Source: Bacteroidia bacterium (GTDB lineage: Bacteria > Bacteroidota > Bacteroidia > CAIKAF01). From it: a stretch of DNA of 64,000 nucleotides. Below the pieces are notes generated by a model. The model had not been told where the DNA came from. It saw nothing but the letters and a program-made list of their open reading frames with translations, and made no database searches. Position numbers and translations under genes: made by a program. Within the stretch, counting starts at the first letter, position 1; each line of letters begins with the position of its first letter. Where the stretch lies: the NCBI GenBank assembly GCA_016742095.1, contig JACVCJ010000008.1:1-64000 (forward strand), written 5' to 3'. Below are positions 1-7,790 of this stretch, one piece after another.

Positions 1-1433
1 TAGATGTGACCGATACGCTCGATTTTGTGAACTTCGAAAACCCGGTGATCGTTATGTCGGGAGGAAATGTGCAGACCGTGGACGGCTGGGGACGCTACAG
101 CGCGGCTACCCTTTCCGTGGTAACATCGGGCGGCAGCCAGATGCTGGAAGTGACCAGTTCGAACCCAACGCACGGTACGCATAAAGACTTTGCCGTAACG
201 CCTGGCCAGACCTATACGCTCAGCATGAATGTAGACATAGGCACGGCCGGTTCGGTGAACATCATCGTATGGCAGTTCGTAACGACCAGCAGCCTCAGCC
301 TCATGACCCCGGTGCCCTACCTGAACATGGCTTCCAACGGCACCTATACAGTAACGATAACGCCGACCATGCCCAATATTCGTATACAGATGCGTAACGG
401 TACCAGCGGCACCAAAACATTCCGCCTGGACAACATCTTCCTCAGAACTGCCGGCCGTGACCTGGTGGCGGATAAGAGTACGTACCGCTACGGTTACCAG
501 GGCCAGGAACGCGACGATGCCCTGAAAGGCCCCGGTAACTCCCTGAACTTCGGGTTCCGTATGCATGACCCGCGCATCGGCAGGTTCTTTGTGGCAGACC
601 CGCTGGAGGCCAAATATCCGTACAACTCACCCTATGCCTTCAGTGAGAACCGGGTAATGGACGGACTGGAACTTGAAGGCCTGGAACTGTTCCCCATCCA
701 CGGTACCTGGGGTTTTAATGATTCCTGGCTGGACAATAACAATCAGCCTACGCTTACCAACGCTATACAGGACATGTTCGGGAATTCCAGCACCATGATC
801 TTTAAAAACCCCAACCTGAAAGATGGCCGTCGTGACGATGTACATAAACGGCAGTCCTCTGTTGGCTGGACCGGAGCTAACACAGACCGGGCCCGCCGCA
901 GAGCCGCCAAAGACTATTACAAATTCATCAAAGACAATCATGTTCCGGGAGAGCCCATTACCATTGTGGGACACAGTCACGGGGGCAACGTAGGCATTAT
1001 GGTTATGAATATGCTGGCCGCAGATCCTGAATTTAAAGACACCGAACTGAACCTGCTTACCCTGAACACCGTTTCGAGGGAATACCAGCTGTCTGAGGAA
1101 GCGGCCGGCAGGGTGAATCACTATAACATGTATAACCGCAGAGACTTCGTGCAGATCTTCGCCGGAGGCATGCTTTCGGAATTCCTGGGAGACGGCGAGG
1201 AAAAACTGTTCGGAAAGATCCCTACCGGAGAGTTCGGCATAGGACGTCAGAAATTTAAAACGGCCACCAACATTAAAATGAGATCCAATTTCAAGGGGCT
1301 GGAAGGCCAACACCGGAGCTGGCTGGACGGCAACTTCCAGGAATGGCTGCCCAACCTGCAGAAAGCGAAAGAAACAAATGACAAGATAAAACTGGTCGGT
1401 CAGCTGGATAAGATCCTCAACCGGCCACAGTAA
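1..1433 (+). CDS. Rhs-family polymorphic toxin, C-terminal part with lipase-like tip (5' cut by window edge)
   Basis: The reading frame is open to the left edge (first full codon at position 3), so this is the 3' end of a longer gene. Numbering from the GTG at 6: residues 10-150 look like a beta-sandwich carbohydrate-binding module, and 160-225 carry the Rhs-core ending (YRYGYQGQERDD, then DPRIGRFFVADPL and YPYNSPYAFSENR). The remaining 250 residues form a variable tip with GHSHGG (nucleophile elbow, Ser324), NRRDFV (Asp380) and a late QHRSW (His436). That spacing fits an alpha/beta-hydrolase or class 3 lipase-like triad. In known Rhs proteins the variable tip after the core is the toxin; here a phospholipase or esterase activity is inferred. 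No immunity-like gene follows on the same strand. Rhs assignment is sure, enzymatic activity less so. Confidence 0.88.
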   Translation, partial: DVTDTLDFVNFENPVIVMSGGNVQTVDGWGRYSAATLSVVTSGGSQMLEVTSSNPTHGTHKDFAVTPGQTYTLSMNVDIGTAGSVNIIVWQFVTTSSLSLMTPVPYLNMASNGTYTVTITPTMPNIRIQMRNGTSGTKTFRLDNIFLRTAGRDLVADKSTYRYGYQGQERDDALKGPGNSLNFGFRMHDPRIGRFFVADPLEAKYPYNSPYAFSENRVMDGLELEGLELFPIHGTWGFNDSWLDNNNQPTLTNAIQDMFGNSSTMIFKNPNLKDGRRDDVHKRQSSVGWTGANTDRARRRAAKDYYKFIKDNHVPGEPITIVGHSHGGNVGIMVMNMLAADPEFKDTELNLLTLNTVSREYQLSEEAAGRVNHYNMYNRRDFVQIFAGGMLSEFLGDGEEKLFGKIPTGEFGIGRQKFKTATNIKMRSNFKGLEGQHRSWLDGNFQEWLPNLQKAKETNDKIKLVGQLDKILNRPQ

Positions 1434-1610
1434 GGTCCGTAGTATGGAGTCCGAGTCCGTAGTCCGGCCATAGTGCAGATGAATAGGCTATAAAATCCGG
1501 GGAATCCACTGCTGCCTTTTCAACGAAGCCCGGGCAAACCTACAGCCGGACTCTATACTTCGGACTCCGGGCTATCTGTAGAAAGCTATAAGCGAACAGT
1601 TCATAGCTTC
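1434..1610. repeat. Inverted-repeat spacer after the Rhs gene
   Basis: This 177-bp spacer separates two convergent genes. The segment near 1436-1455 (GTCCGTAGTATGGAGTCCG) is repeated, imperfectly and inverted, near 1551-1571 (CCGGACTCTATACTTCGGAC). Short GTCCG/AGTCCG units recur between 1436 and 1475. The arms could form a long stem. No ORF is seen. It may be a bidirectional termination region or an extragenic palindromic repeat. Confidence 0.5.
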
Positions 1611-2123
1611 CTACAGATCCGTCAGCGACTTGTGTTTTCTCTTACGGCGGTAGTAGGTCTGTTTCAGTTTTTCGTCGCCCGTGATGATGCTGATATTGCC
1701 GTCGATCTCGAACATGGCCAGTTTTACGTCTTTGAGCGTATCCACACCGTGTTCGCGCATGGCCTCTTCCAGTTCGTCGCGCGTGATGCCCAGGCGGTCC
1801 ATGGCCCTGGCATCGGGTTTACCTTCGTGCACCAGGATCACAGGTTTTTCCAGCACCAGTTCGCGCAATTTGCGGTTGCGGAAGACCACCCGTTTCAGGA
1901 AGAGGTTCAGCAGGAACAGGGAAGCGGCGGCGATAAGTCCGCCCAGCAGACTGGTATCGGGGCCCACCATCGCGTTCTGCACCGCATTGCTGATGAGCAG
2001 GATAAGCACCACGTCGGAGGTATTGAGCTGCGAAAGCTCCTTGCGCCCGCTGAGGCGGATGGCAATGACCATGAACAGGTACACGGCCGTGCTGCGCAGA
2101 ATGATGTCCAGGATCTCGTACAT
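1611..2123 (-). CDS. DUF421/YetF-family membrane protein
   Basis: A 170-aa protein. The N-terminal 75 residues hold about three hydrophobic helices with the family signature (IRLSGRKELSQLNTSDVVLI). A soluble C-terminal domain follows, including LRELVLEKPVILVHEGK and a basic tail. I chose the ATG at 2123 over the TTG at 2144 because MYEILDIILRS begins directly with the first helix. It lies 30 bp downstream of the CinA-like gene and is probably last in a three-gene operon. DUF421 proteins include B. subtilis YetF; their biochemical role is not settled. The family call is secure, the function unknown. Confidence 0.85.
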   Translation of the reverse strand: MYEILDIILRSTAVYLFMVIAIRLSGRKELSQLNTSDVVLILLISNAVQNAMVGPDTSLLGGLIAAASLFLLNLFLKRVVFRNRKLRELVLEKPVILVHEGKPDARAMDRLGITRDELEEAMREHGVDTLKDVKLAMFEIDGNISIITGDEKLKQTYYRRKRKHKSLTDL

Positions 2124-2153
2124 AGGTGCTGAATGATGAGGCAAAGTACAAAA

Positions 2154-2675
2154 TTATACCTCATCCTCATCCGGTATGGCCGAACGCAGCATTTTAAGCA
2201 CACTCCGCAATACCTGCCGGCAGTAGTCGGCCTGCACGACTTCGGGTTCTTTATGCCGGCTGCTGATGCGCCCGGTGGCCAGCAATATACCGTCGAGGGC
2301 CAGACCGTACCAGGCAAATATCTTCCGCACACCTTTTTCGGGCAGAGGCTCTGCATAACCGGTAACGCTGATGCCCACCATACTGCTGAACATGTGGGTA
2401 ACGCCCAGGGCCATCTGTCCGGCTACCTGTTCAGATACACAGTTATGCAGTTCGGCATGGATAGGCTCTACGCCCAGGTGCCGCGCTTTCTGCCCCAGGT
2501 TATAGCAGGTGATACCGCCCTGGAAAAAACGGCTGGCATCCACCGTATTGGCAAAGTTCCGCTGCATACAGCCACAGGTAACGCTTTCAGCTATCGACAG
2601 CGTATAGCCGGCCTTCAGCAGCAGGTCGCGGATCTCGTCCACGTAGTTCTGTATCTCATCATTCGGTCTCATCAT
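2154..2675 (-). CDS. CinA C-terminal-domain (PncC-like) amidohydrolase, divergent
   Basis: A 173-aa stand-alone CinA_C domain without the N-terminal MoCF half of full-length CinA. The family hydrolyses nicotinamide mononucleotide to nicotinate mononucleotide. The protein keeps the order of family motifs: IAESVT near residue 28, FFQGGITCYN near 51, an invariant-type K near 61 (GQKARHLGV), VSEQVAGQMALGV near 82 and TGYAEP near 106. Two motifs are altered: the usual AESCTGG reads AESVTCG, and TGIAGP reads TGYAEP, so activity is uncertain. Its start overlaps the upstream membrane-protein gene by 17 bp, indicating co-translation. A second Met directly follows the first. Confidence 0.8.
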   Translation of the reverse strand: MMRPNDEIQNYVDEIRDLLLKAGYTLSIAESVTCGCMQRNFANTVDASRFFQGGITCYNLGQKARHLGVEPIHAELHNCVSEQVAGQMALGVTHMFSSMVGISVTGYAEPLPEKGVRKIFAWYGLALDGILLATGRISSRHKEPEVVQADYCRQVLRSVLKMLRSAIPDEDEV

Positions 2676-3336
2676 ACGGCATATCTACGGGTTTGGATTG
2701 CGGCGAACCTTTCTGGCGGAGATAGATGGACAGGAAAATGAGGCAGGCCACCGACAGGAATTCGCTCTGCCAGTTCTGCAGCGACTCAAACCAGAAACGC
2801 GAGGAGCCCAGGTATTGCCACAGGGTGCCCGGATCGGATTTTTCGGCCGCACGCTGCTGCGCATGATCTTTCCAGCTGCCCCAGAGATGGGCCGCCCAGG
2901 AAAACGCAAACAGCAGGAACAACGCTATGGAAAGCGAATGTTTGTACAGGGCGAGCACAATACCGCCTTTACGGACGGGCCAGGGTGCGTCGGGTGATGG
3001 CTGCGGCTCACGGTCCACTTCGGTTTTTTCGCCGGGAGGCTTCGATTCCGAAGAGCCCTGCTGGTACAGGAAAATAGTAAATACCACAAAAATGCCCATC
3101 TGCAGGAACTCACTTTCCCAGTTCTCAAACGTAGCCTGGATAAAATGGCCGGTGTGCAGGTATTGCCAGAGACCGACGGCGGGCTGCCCGGCCTCGCGCA
3201 TATCGCGGTTGTGCTCCTGCATGCCGGTAAAAGCCTGGCCCAGCAGGAAAACAAGGGCCAGGAACATAAAGACGAGGGTAAGGCTGTTACGGTACAGGAA
3301 ACCGTACTTTCTTTTTTGTTCGTCCGGGTTTTTCAT
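2659..3336 (-). CDS. DUF6766-like four-helix membrane protein with internal duplication
   Basis: A 225-aa protein made of two similar halves. Each half has a hydrophobic segment after NSLTLVF or HSLSIAL, then WQYL, an NWxSEFL motif (NWESEFLQ and NWQSEFLS), a second hydrophobic helix, and ends in YxxQGSSESK or LRQKGSPQSK. The repeat unit is about 100 residues, so four membrane helices in total. This fits the uncharacterised DUF6766 family; no catalytic residues are obvious. First gene of the leftward set with the CinA-like and DUF421 genes. Function unknown. Confidence 0.75.
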   Translation of the reverse strand: MKNPDEQKRKYGFLYRNSLTLVFMFLALVFLLGQAFTGMQEHNRDMREAGQPAVGLWQYLHTGHFIQATFENWESEFLQMGIFVVFTIFLYQQGSSESKPPGEKTEVDREPQPSPDAPWPVRKGGIVLALYKHSLSIALFLLFAFSWAAHLWGSWKDHAQQRAAEKSDPGTLWQYLGSSRFWFESLQNWQSEFLSVACLIFLSIYLRQKGSPQSKPVDMPYDETE

Positions 3337-3420
3337 ACCGTAGCTAATACAAATTTCATGCGATAGCGACAGAAGTGCGGTACTATAATTGTGCTATATA
3401 ACGAAACAAATTTTAGTTAT

Positions 3421-3975
3421 ATGAAAACACAAAGTCAGAACAATCCGAAAAAAGGGGCTGCTTCTATGAACGGCCATGCAGAAGATCTGCAAAAATTACT
3501 CAAGGAACAACTCCGCGACGTGCTCAGTGCGGAGAAACAACTGGTGAAAGCCTTACCCAAAATGGTGAAAGCTTCCACATCCGGAGAGCTTCGTGATGCC
3601 TTTAACGAACACCTGGAGGTTACAAAAAAACAGGTGGAACGCCTGGAAGAAGTTTTTGAGATCCTGGGTGCCAAAGCCACGGCCAAACACTGCGAAGCCA
3701 TGGAAGGACTGGTAAAAGAGGCCCGGGAAGTGATCGACGATACCGATGACGGCTCTCTGCTGCGTGATGTAGGGCTTATTATTGCCGCCCAGAAAGTAGA
3801 ACATTACGAAATTGCCGCCTACGGTTCGCTGCGATCCGTGGCCAGCGTACTCGGCCAGGACAAAATTGCAGATATCCTGCAGGAAACCCTTGATGAAGAA
3901 GGCGAAGCCGATAAACTGCTTACCCGTATTTCGGATAACATTAACGTAGAAGCCTACGAGGAAGCGACCCGCTGA
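3421..3975 (+). CDS. DUF892/YciF-family ferritin-like protein
   Basis: A 184-aa helical protein of the YciE/YciF (DUF892) type, a four-helix ferritin-like fold often linked to stress. Visible hallmarks are LLKEQLRDVLSAEKQLVKAL near residue 20, AFNEHLEVTKKQVERLEEVF near 55, a C/E-rich segment (AKHCEAMEGL), and a late AQKVEHYEIAAYGSLR that supplies Glu and His metal ligands. I chose ATG 3421 rather than 3391 because MKTQSQNNPKK is a more typical soluble start and the earlier ORF part has no conserved content. It stands alone, followed by a terminator-like hairpin. Family secure, substrate unknown. Confidence 0.85.
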   Translation: MKTQSQNNPKKGAASMNGHAEDLQKLLKEQLRDVLSAEKQLVKALPKMVKASTSGELRDAFNEHLEVTKKQVERLEEVFEILGAKATAKHCEAMEGLVKEAREVIDDTDDGSLLRDVGLIIAAQKVEHYEIAAYGSLRSVASVLGQDKIADILQETLDEEGEADKLLTRISDNINVEAYEEATR

Positions 3976-4041
3976 TCTCTCACCCGTTATACCCTATCAC
4001 CGGTATCACCATGAAAACATCTGTTTATCCGCAATGGATAC

Positions 4042-4096
4042 AGGGGGAGCCGGTAACTTTTTACTACTTTTTCAAAAGCCGGCCCCCTATTTTTTT
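4042..4096 (+). terminator. Probable rho-independent terminator after the DUF892 gene
   Basis: A G-rich arm (AGGGGGAGCCGG) and the matching C-rich arm (CCGGCCCCCT) are separated by an A/T-rich loop of about 25 nt and followed by ATTTTTTT. It overlaps the end of the convergent gene. Confidence 0.55.
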
Positions 4097-4356
4097 GCTT
4101 CGTAATTTCCCCGTACATACTTATTTATATAGGTAGCCAGTCCCTGCCCGGCCTGTGCCAGCTTCTTCATTTTTTCCACATGCAGCCGCCCGGGTTTACG
4201 GTAACTGTATACATACGGCCCCGCATCGTGGAACCATATTTTTATGTACGCGTCCCCGATCTCATAACGCCGTACACCCGAATAATCACTGTTCCGATAC
4301 CGTTCCATACCCGAAATACCTGCAAAGGTTGTGCCTGTTGTGGAAAATTTACGCAT
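4087..4356 (-). CDS. KTSC-like small protein
   Basis: About 89 aa if started at the ATG at 4356; an ATG at 4308 (MERYRNSDYSG) would give 73 aa. The conserved-looking core is SGVRRYEIGDAYIKIWF, then YVYSYRKPG and YINKYVRGNY. It resembles KTSC domains (small domains that read a Ser-x-x-Ile start, an F-x-x-G-x-Y-x-Y strand and a final helix). The frame is open to 4569, but that extension is low-complexity and basic, overlaps the divergent SDR start, and is rejected. Function unknown; KTSC domains sometimes associate with RNA or with lysyl-tRNA synthetase fusions. Confidence 0.6.
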   Translation of the reverse strand: MRKFSTTGTTFAGISGMERYRNSDYSGVRRYEIGDAYIKIWFHDAGPYVYSYRKPGRLHVEKMKKLAQAGQGLATYINKYVRGNYEAKK

Positions 4357-4513
4357 GCCGGAAATCCGTCGTTTCGCAGTAAAAAAAAACTTTTTCCCGC
4401 AAATCCGCTTCGCGGCTGTGTTTCCGGCCGGTAAAAAAATATACGTGTATTTTTTCAACCCGGGGAATGAAGTTTGTGGTTTGAATAACAGGGATTTATA
4501 AAACAGTGTACAT

Positions 4514-5353
4514 ATGAAACAGAAAAACCGTACCAAAACCGTTCTCATCACCGGGGCGTCCTGCGGCATCGGGCTCGAACTAAGCCGTTTGTTTGCGAAG
4601 GACCATTACAATATGGTGATCGTGGCCCGTAACCACGGACACCTGGAACAGGTAGCCACCGGGTTCAGGCACCTGGGCGCAGCATCCGTACTGTGCATAC
4701 CGGCCGATCTTTCGGTAAGCGGTAATGCGCTGGCCGTGTATAATGAAACCCGTACGCGCGGAATTCACATCGACATACTGGTAAACGATGCCGGTGCCGG
4801 CGAACACGGACTTTTTGCCGAAACAGACCTGCAGCGCGAACTGGGCATCATTCAGCTGAACATTGCTTCGCTGGTGGTACTTACCAAACTGTACCTGCGC
4901 GAAATGCTCGCCCGTAACGAAGGTAAGATCCTGAACCTGGCTTCCATAGCCTCCTACCAGCCAACGCCGCGCCTGGCCGTTTACGCCGCGACCAAAGCTT
5001 TTGTGCTTTCTTTTTCAGATGCACTCAGTTACGAACTCGAAAACACCGGCGTAACCATCACGGCTCTTATACCACCGGCTACGAATACCTCCTTTTTCGA
5101 AAGCGCCGGGGCCGAACATACACGGGCCGCCACCGAAAACCCCGAAGATCCTTCCGTAGTGGCCGATGTAGGCTACGAAGCCCTGATGGCCGGCCGTTAC
5201 CATGCCACCCCTCCGGGCATCCGCCGGCAGATATTCATGAGTTCGATCATGAGTAACCATGCCGTAGCAAGCCGTGCCGCCAAACTGATGGAACCTGCCG
5301 AACCGTTCAAAGACGGTGTAAATACCCGCAACATACCGGTACAGAAACCATAA
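4514..5353 (+). CDS. Short-chain dehydrogenase/reductase
   Basis: A 279-aa classical SDR. The Rossmann cofactor motif is TGASCGIG near residue 14, the NNAG-equivalent is NDAGAGEHG near 90, the catalytic Ser lies in ASIASY, and the Tyr/Lys pair is YAATK near 157-161. The C-terminus has an extra tail ending NIPVQKP. Substrate cannot be inferred. It is transcribed away from the KTSC-like gene and ends at a strong bidirectional hairpin shared with the oxidosqualene cyclase gene. Confidence 0.88.
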   Translation: MKQKNRTKTVLITGASCGIGLELSRLFAKDHYNMVIVARNHGHLEQVATGFRHLGAASVLCIPADLSVSGNALAVYNETRTRGIHIDILVNDAGAGEHGLFAETDLQRELGIIQLNIASLVVLTKLYLREMLARNEGKILNLASIASYQPTPRLAVYAATKAFVLSFSDALSYELENTGVTITALIPPATNTSFFESAGAEHTRAATENPEDPSVVADVGYEALMAGRYHATPPGIRRQIFMSSIMSNHAVASRAAKLMEPAEPFKDGVNTRNIPVQKP

Positions 5354-5357
5354 CCCG

Positions 5358-5446
5358 GTGTACCCCGGACCTGGTCACGCTGGTCCGGCCGACCCGGTAC
5401 ACATACAGAAAGCCCGGCTACCAGGAGCGGCCGGGCTTTACTTTTT
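5358..5446. terminator. Bidirectional terminator between the SDR and oxidosqualene cyclase genes
   Basis: The main stem is AAAGCCCGG (5409-5417) and CCGGGCTTT (5431-5439), followed by a T-rich run on the plus strand and preceded by A residues that serve the minus strand. Just upstream, GTGTACC (5358) and GGTACAC (5396) form a second inverted repeat enclosing GGACC/GGTCC. Confidence 0.75.
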
Positions 5447-5462
5447 AAAATATATTCAGGGG

Positions 5463-7712
5463 CTATTCCGCCGTCTGCGCTGCATAGCGGTTCAGGGCCC
5501 AGATCGGGAACACGTTGCGGTAGGCCGTGTACGTGATCATACAGTTGTGATTGAAAAGTCCGGAAATGGCTTCCTGCTCCCAGTCGCCGGAGACCAGCTG
5601 TCGTTTTTTAATGAGTTCGATGCCCCGGTCGATCACCGTGCGGTCGGGGTAATTGGCTGCCATAAGCGCCAGCAGGGCCCAGGCGGTATTGATCACCTGG
5701 CCTTCACCGGTGCTCATGTATTCTTTGGTCACGCAGCTTTCGAATCGCTCGCCCCAGCCGCCGTCGGGCAGCTGTTTGGATACCAGGAACAGGCAGGCTT
5801 TGGTAATGGCCGGAGAAGGACCGCCCGGATCGCCATAACGCTTATGTCCGGCCGTGAGCAGACCTTCTACTCCGAACCAGCCGCCGTAACAGAAACATAC
5901 AGCCCAGGAGCCGTAGAACGAACCGTCGGCACGCTGCTTGCGGGCAATGAACTCTCCTCCGCGGCGGATCGCCTTCTTAATTTCTTCGCTGCGGTAATCC
6001 GGGTAATATTTGCTGAAGGTCTTGAGGCCCTGCATACAGGCCGAGCTGCATTCCACGTAGGAATAATCGATCATGATGTTCTCGAACACTTCCGAGGGAT
6101 TCATCTGTTCCAGCCATTTGGGGCCACGCGTGAGCTCGTAGGAAGCCCAGCCGCCGTCTTTGTTCTGGAACGAAAGTACCAGGTCGGCCGCCCCTTTCAG
6201 GCGCCAGTCCTCCAGCGGGGTGATCTCGTCGCGGAGCAGGCTGCTGTTCTGGAGCAGCAGGGCGGTTTTCATGCCTTCGCTGCTGCAGTCGGTAATGGGC
6301 CAGCCGTGTTCCACGGTAGAAAAAGGCCAGCCACACACGGAGGGATGCCGGTAGAACTCCGCCCGGTCGCGCACTTCCTCACGGACCTGCATGGCGTCCA
6401 CGAAAGAGAACATTTTCTTGAGTGCCGGTTTGGCCGCCTGCCGGGTAGCGTCTGTGCCTTCCATCATAGATTGCCCGGCAAACACCACGTCCCAGAGCTG
6501 TGAGCCGTTATAGCCCTGCATTTTCATACCGTCTTCGGCCACCCAGAGATAGTCGCTGCGGCGGTCCAGGTGTTTCTGAAAACGCTCAGAGTCTGCGCCG
6601 TAGGCATGCCATACACAAATGCCGTTAATGGCCTTGTTCACCGGCCCGATATCGATAAAATCCGTATGATCGTCCTCGGCGTCGATATAGGCCAGGACTG
6701 CGTCCAGGGCCTTGCGGCGGAAACGCTTGGGCGGACGTACCTCGTACAGGTTCAGGAATTTATTGGCCAGCTTCAGTACCGGCGGATGCGGGAAGTACAG
6801 ATCTTCCCCGTTGATGGTATTGCGGGCTTTTTTCCAGTCGATCTTCCCGTAGGGTTCTGCATAGATCTCTTCGCGCAGGCTGGCCACCAGGTCGGTGATC
6901 TTACCCACCACCTTGTGCCCGTAGCAATAGGCCATACCCAGGTACACCATGCGGGCATGGCACCAGTAATTACCGGGATGCACGGGCAGCCAGCGCGGCA
7001 GCAGCCAGAACTCGGGGAACAGGCTGTTCATTCCTTTCCATTCGTAAGCGCCCAGTACCGACAGGTAAAATTTACCCCAGGTAGGTATGCTCACGGCACC
7101 GCCATGGCTCTGTATCCAGGAACGGGCACGCTGCATTTCCGGTTCTCCGGGCTGCATACCCATGATACGCAGGGCCACGTACTGCATCACCGTACCGAAC
7201 ATGGTGGACTTGTCCTCGATATGCAGTCCCCAGCCGCCGTCGGCATTCTGCATATTCAGCATATAGCGTTTCATGAGGATCTGCTCTTCTTCGGCAAAAG
7301 GCGTATGGGTAACGTAGGCATTGATCACGATGCCGGGCAGCAGGAACAGGGGGCCACCGTAGTCCGAAGGCCAGTGCCCGTCGTCTTCCTGCAGGCGTGT
7401 GTAAAACTCAATGGCCTTCCGGGAAGCCTCTTCGGCCGTAAGCTGGCCGTTCTCATGCTGTGTGGCCGGCGCTCCCACTTTCGAATTGCGATACACGATA
7501 TCCGCACTGTTGGGATTTTGTGCCTTATTGTATACAAAAGCGTCCGAAAGCGCCTGTTTCAGTTCGCGGCCTTTGGCACTGCGCCAGAAGGCTTCGGCAT
7601 CGGTATAATATTCGGGATACAGGGCCGCATCGGGCTCAAAATGCCAGGTGTGACGTCCCTTGCGGTTTTCCAGTTTCCAGTATTGCTGCAGTATTTCTTT
7701 TTCAGTATTCAC
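5463..7712 (-). CDS. Oxidosqualene cyclase-type triterpene cyclase
   Basis: A 749-aa cyclase; human lanosterol synthase is about 730 aa. The sequence follows eukaryote-type oxidosqualene cyclases: DGHWPSDYGGPLFLLPG at 111-127, WCHAR at 250-254 (matching the sterol-synthase MWCHCR), the acid motif DCSSE at 475-479 (family DCTAE; Asp475 is the predicted proton donor), YVECSS at 552-557 (its Cys hydrogen-bonds that Asp in the human enzyme), and the ending GDWEQEAISG to YRNVFPIWAL. QW repeats lie at 155, 516, 592 and 646. The DxDDTA motif of squalene-hopene cyclase is absent. Predicted reaction: 2,3-oxidosqualene to a 3-hydroxy polycyclic triterpene such as lanosterol, cycloartenol or an arborane; the product cannot be told. 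No squalene monooxygenase gene is in view. It lies downstream of idi and a 66-aa gene, with a terminator-like hairpin between. Confidence 0.95.
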   Translation of the reverse strand: MNTEKEILQQYWKLENRKGRHTWHFEPDAALYPEYYTDAEAFWRSAKGRELKQALSDAFVYNKAQNPNSADIVYRNSKVGAPATQHENGQLTAEEASRKAIEFYTRLQEDDGHWPSDYGGPLFLLPGIVINAYVTHTPFAEEEQILMKRYMLNMQNADGGWGLHIEDKSTMFGTVMQYVALRIMGMQPGEPEMQRARSWIQSHGGAVSIPTWGKFYLSVLGAYEWKGMNSLFPEFWLLPRWLPVHPGNYWCHARMVYLGMAYCYGHKVVGKITDLVASLREEIYAEPYGKIDWKKARNTINGEDLYFPHPPVLKLANKFLNLYEVRPPKRFRRKALDAVLAYIDAEDDHTDFIDIGPVNKAINGICVWHAYGADSERFQKHLDRRSDYLWVAEDGMKMQGYNGSQLWDVVFAGQSMMEGTDATRQAAKPALKKMFSFVDAMQVREEVRDRAEFYRHPSVCGWPFSTVEHGWPITDCSSEGMKTALLLQNSSLLRDEITPLEDWRLKGAADLVLSFQNKDGGWASYELTRGPKWLEQMNPSEVFENIMIDYSYVECSSACMQGLKTFSKYYPDYRSEEIKKAIRRGGEFIARKQRADGSFYGSWAVCFCYGGWFGVEGLLTAGHKRYGDPGGPSPAITKACLFLVSKQLPDGGWGERFESCVTKEYMSTGEGQVINTAWALLALMAANYPDRTVIDRGIELIKKRQLVSGDWEQEAISGLFNHNCMITYTAYRNVFPIWALNRYAAQTAE

Positions 7713-7730
7713 GGCTCTCCCAAAGTTGTA

Positions 7731-7755
7731 TCAAAAAAAAAGCGCCTTGCAGCGC
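7731..7755 (-). terminator. Terminator or attenuator ahead of the oxidosqualene cyclase gene
   Basis: Read on the minus strand: AGCGC, a short loop (TGCAAG), GCGCT, then nine T residues. It lies after the 66-aa gene and before the cyclase start, so it either ends the idi transcript or tunes read-through into the cyclase. Confidence 0.65.
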
Positions 7756-7790
7756 TCTTGTGTTTTACTAAATATCCGTCTTTTCGTTGT

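Noticed and set aside
5358-6503. Long open frame (381 codons) on the plus strand
   Set aside because: It lies antisense to the oxidosqualene cyclase gene, whose protein matches a known family along its length; the plus-strand product is of low complexity with no recognisable motif.
5463-7712. Squalene-hopene cyclase assignment for the cyclase
   Set aside because: The DxDDTA motif of squalene-hopene cyclases is absent; DCSSE, WCHAR and the C-terminal sequence match oxidosqualene cyclases.
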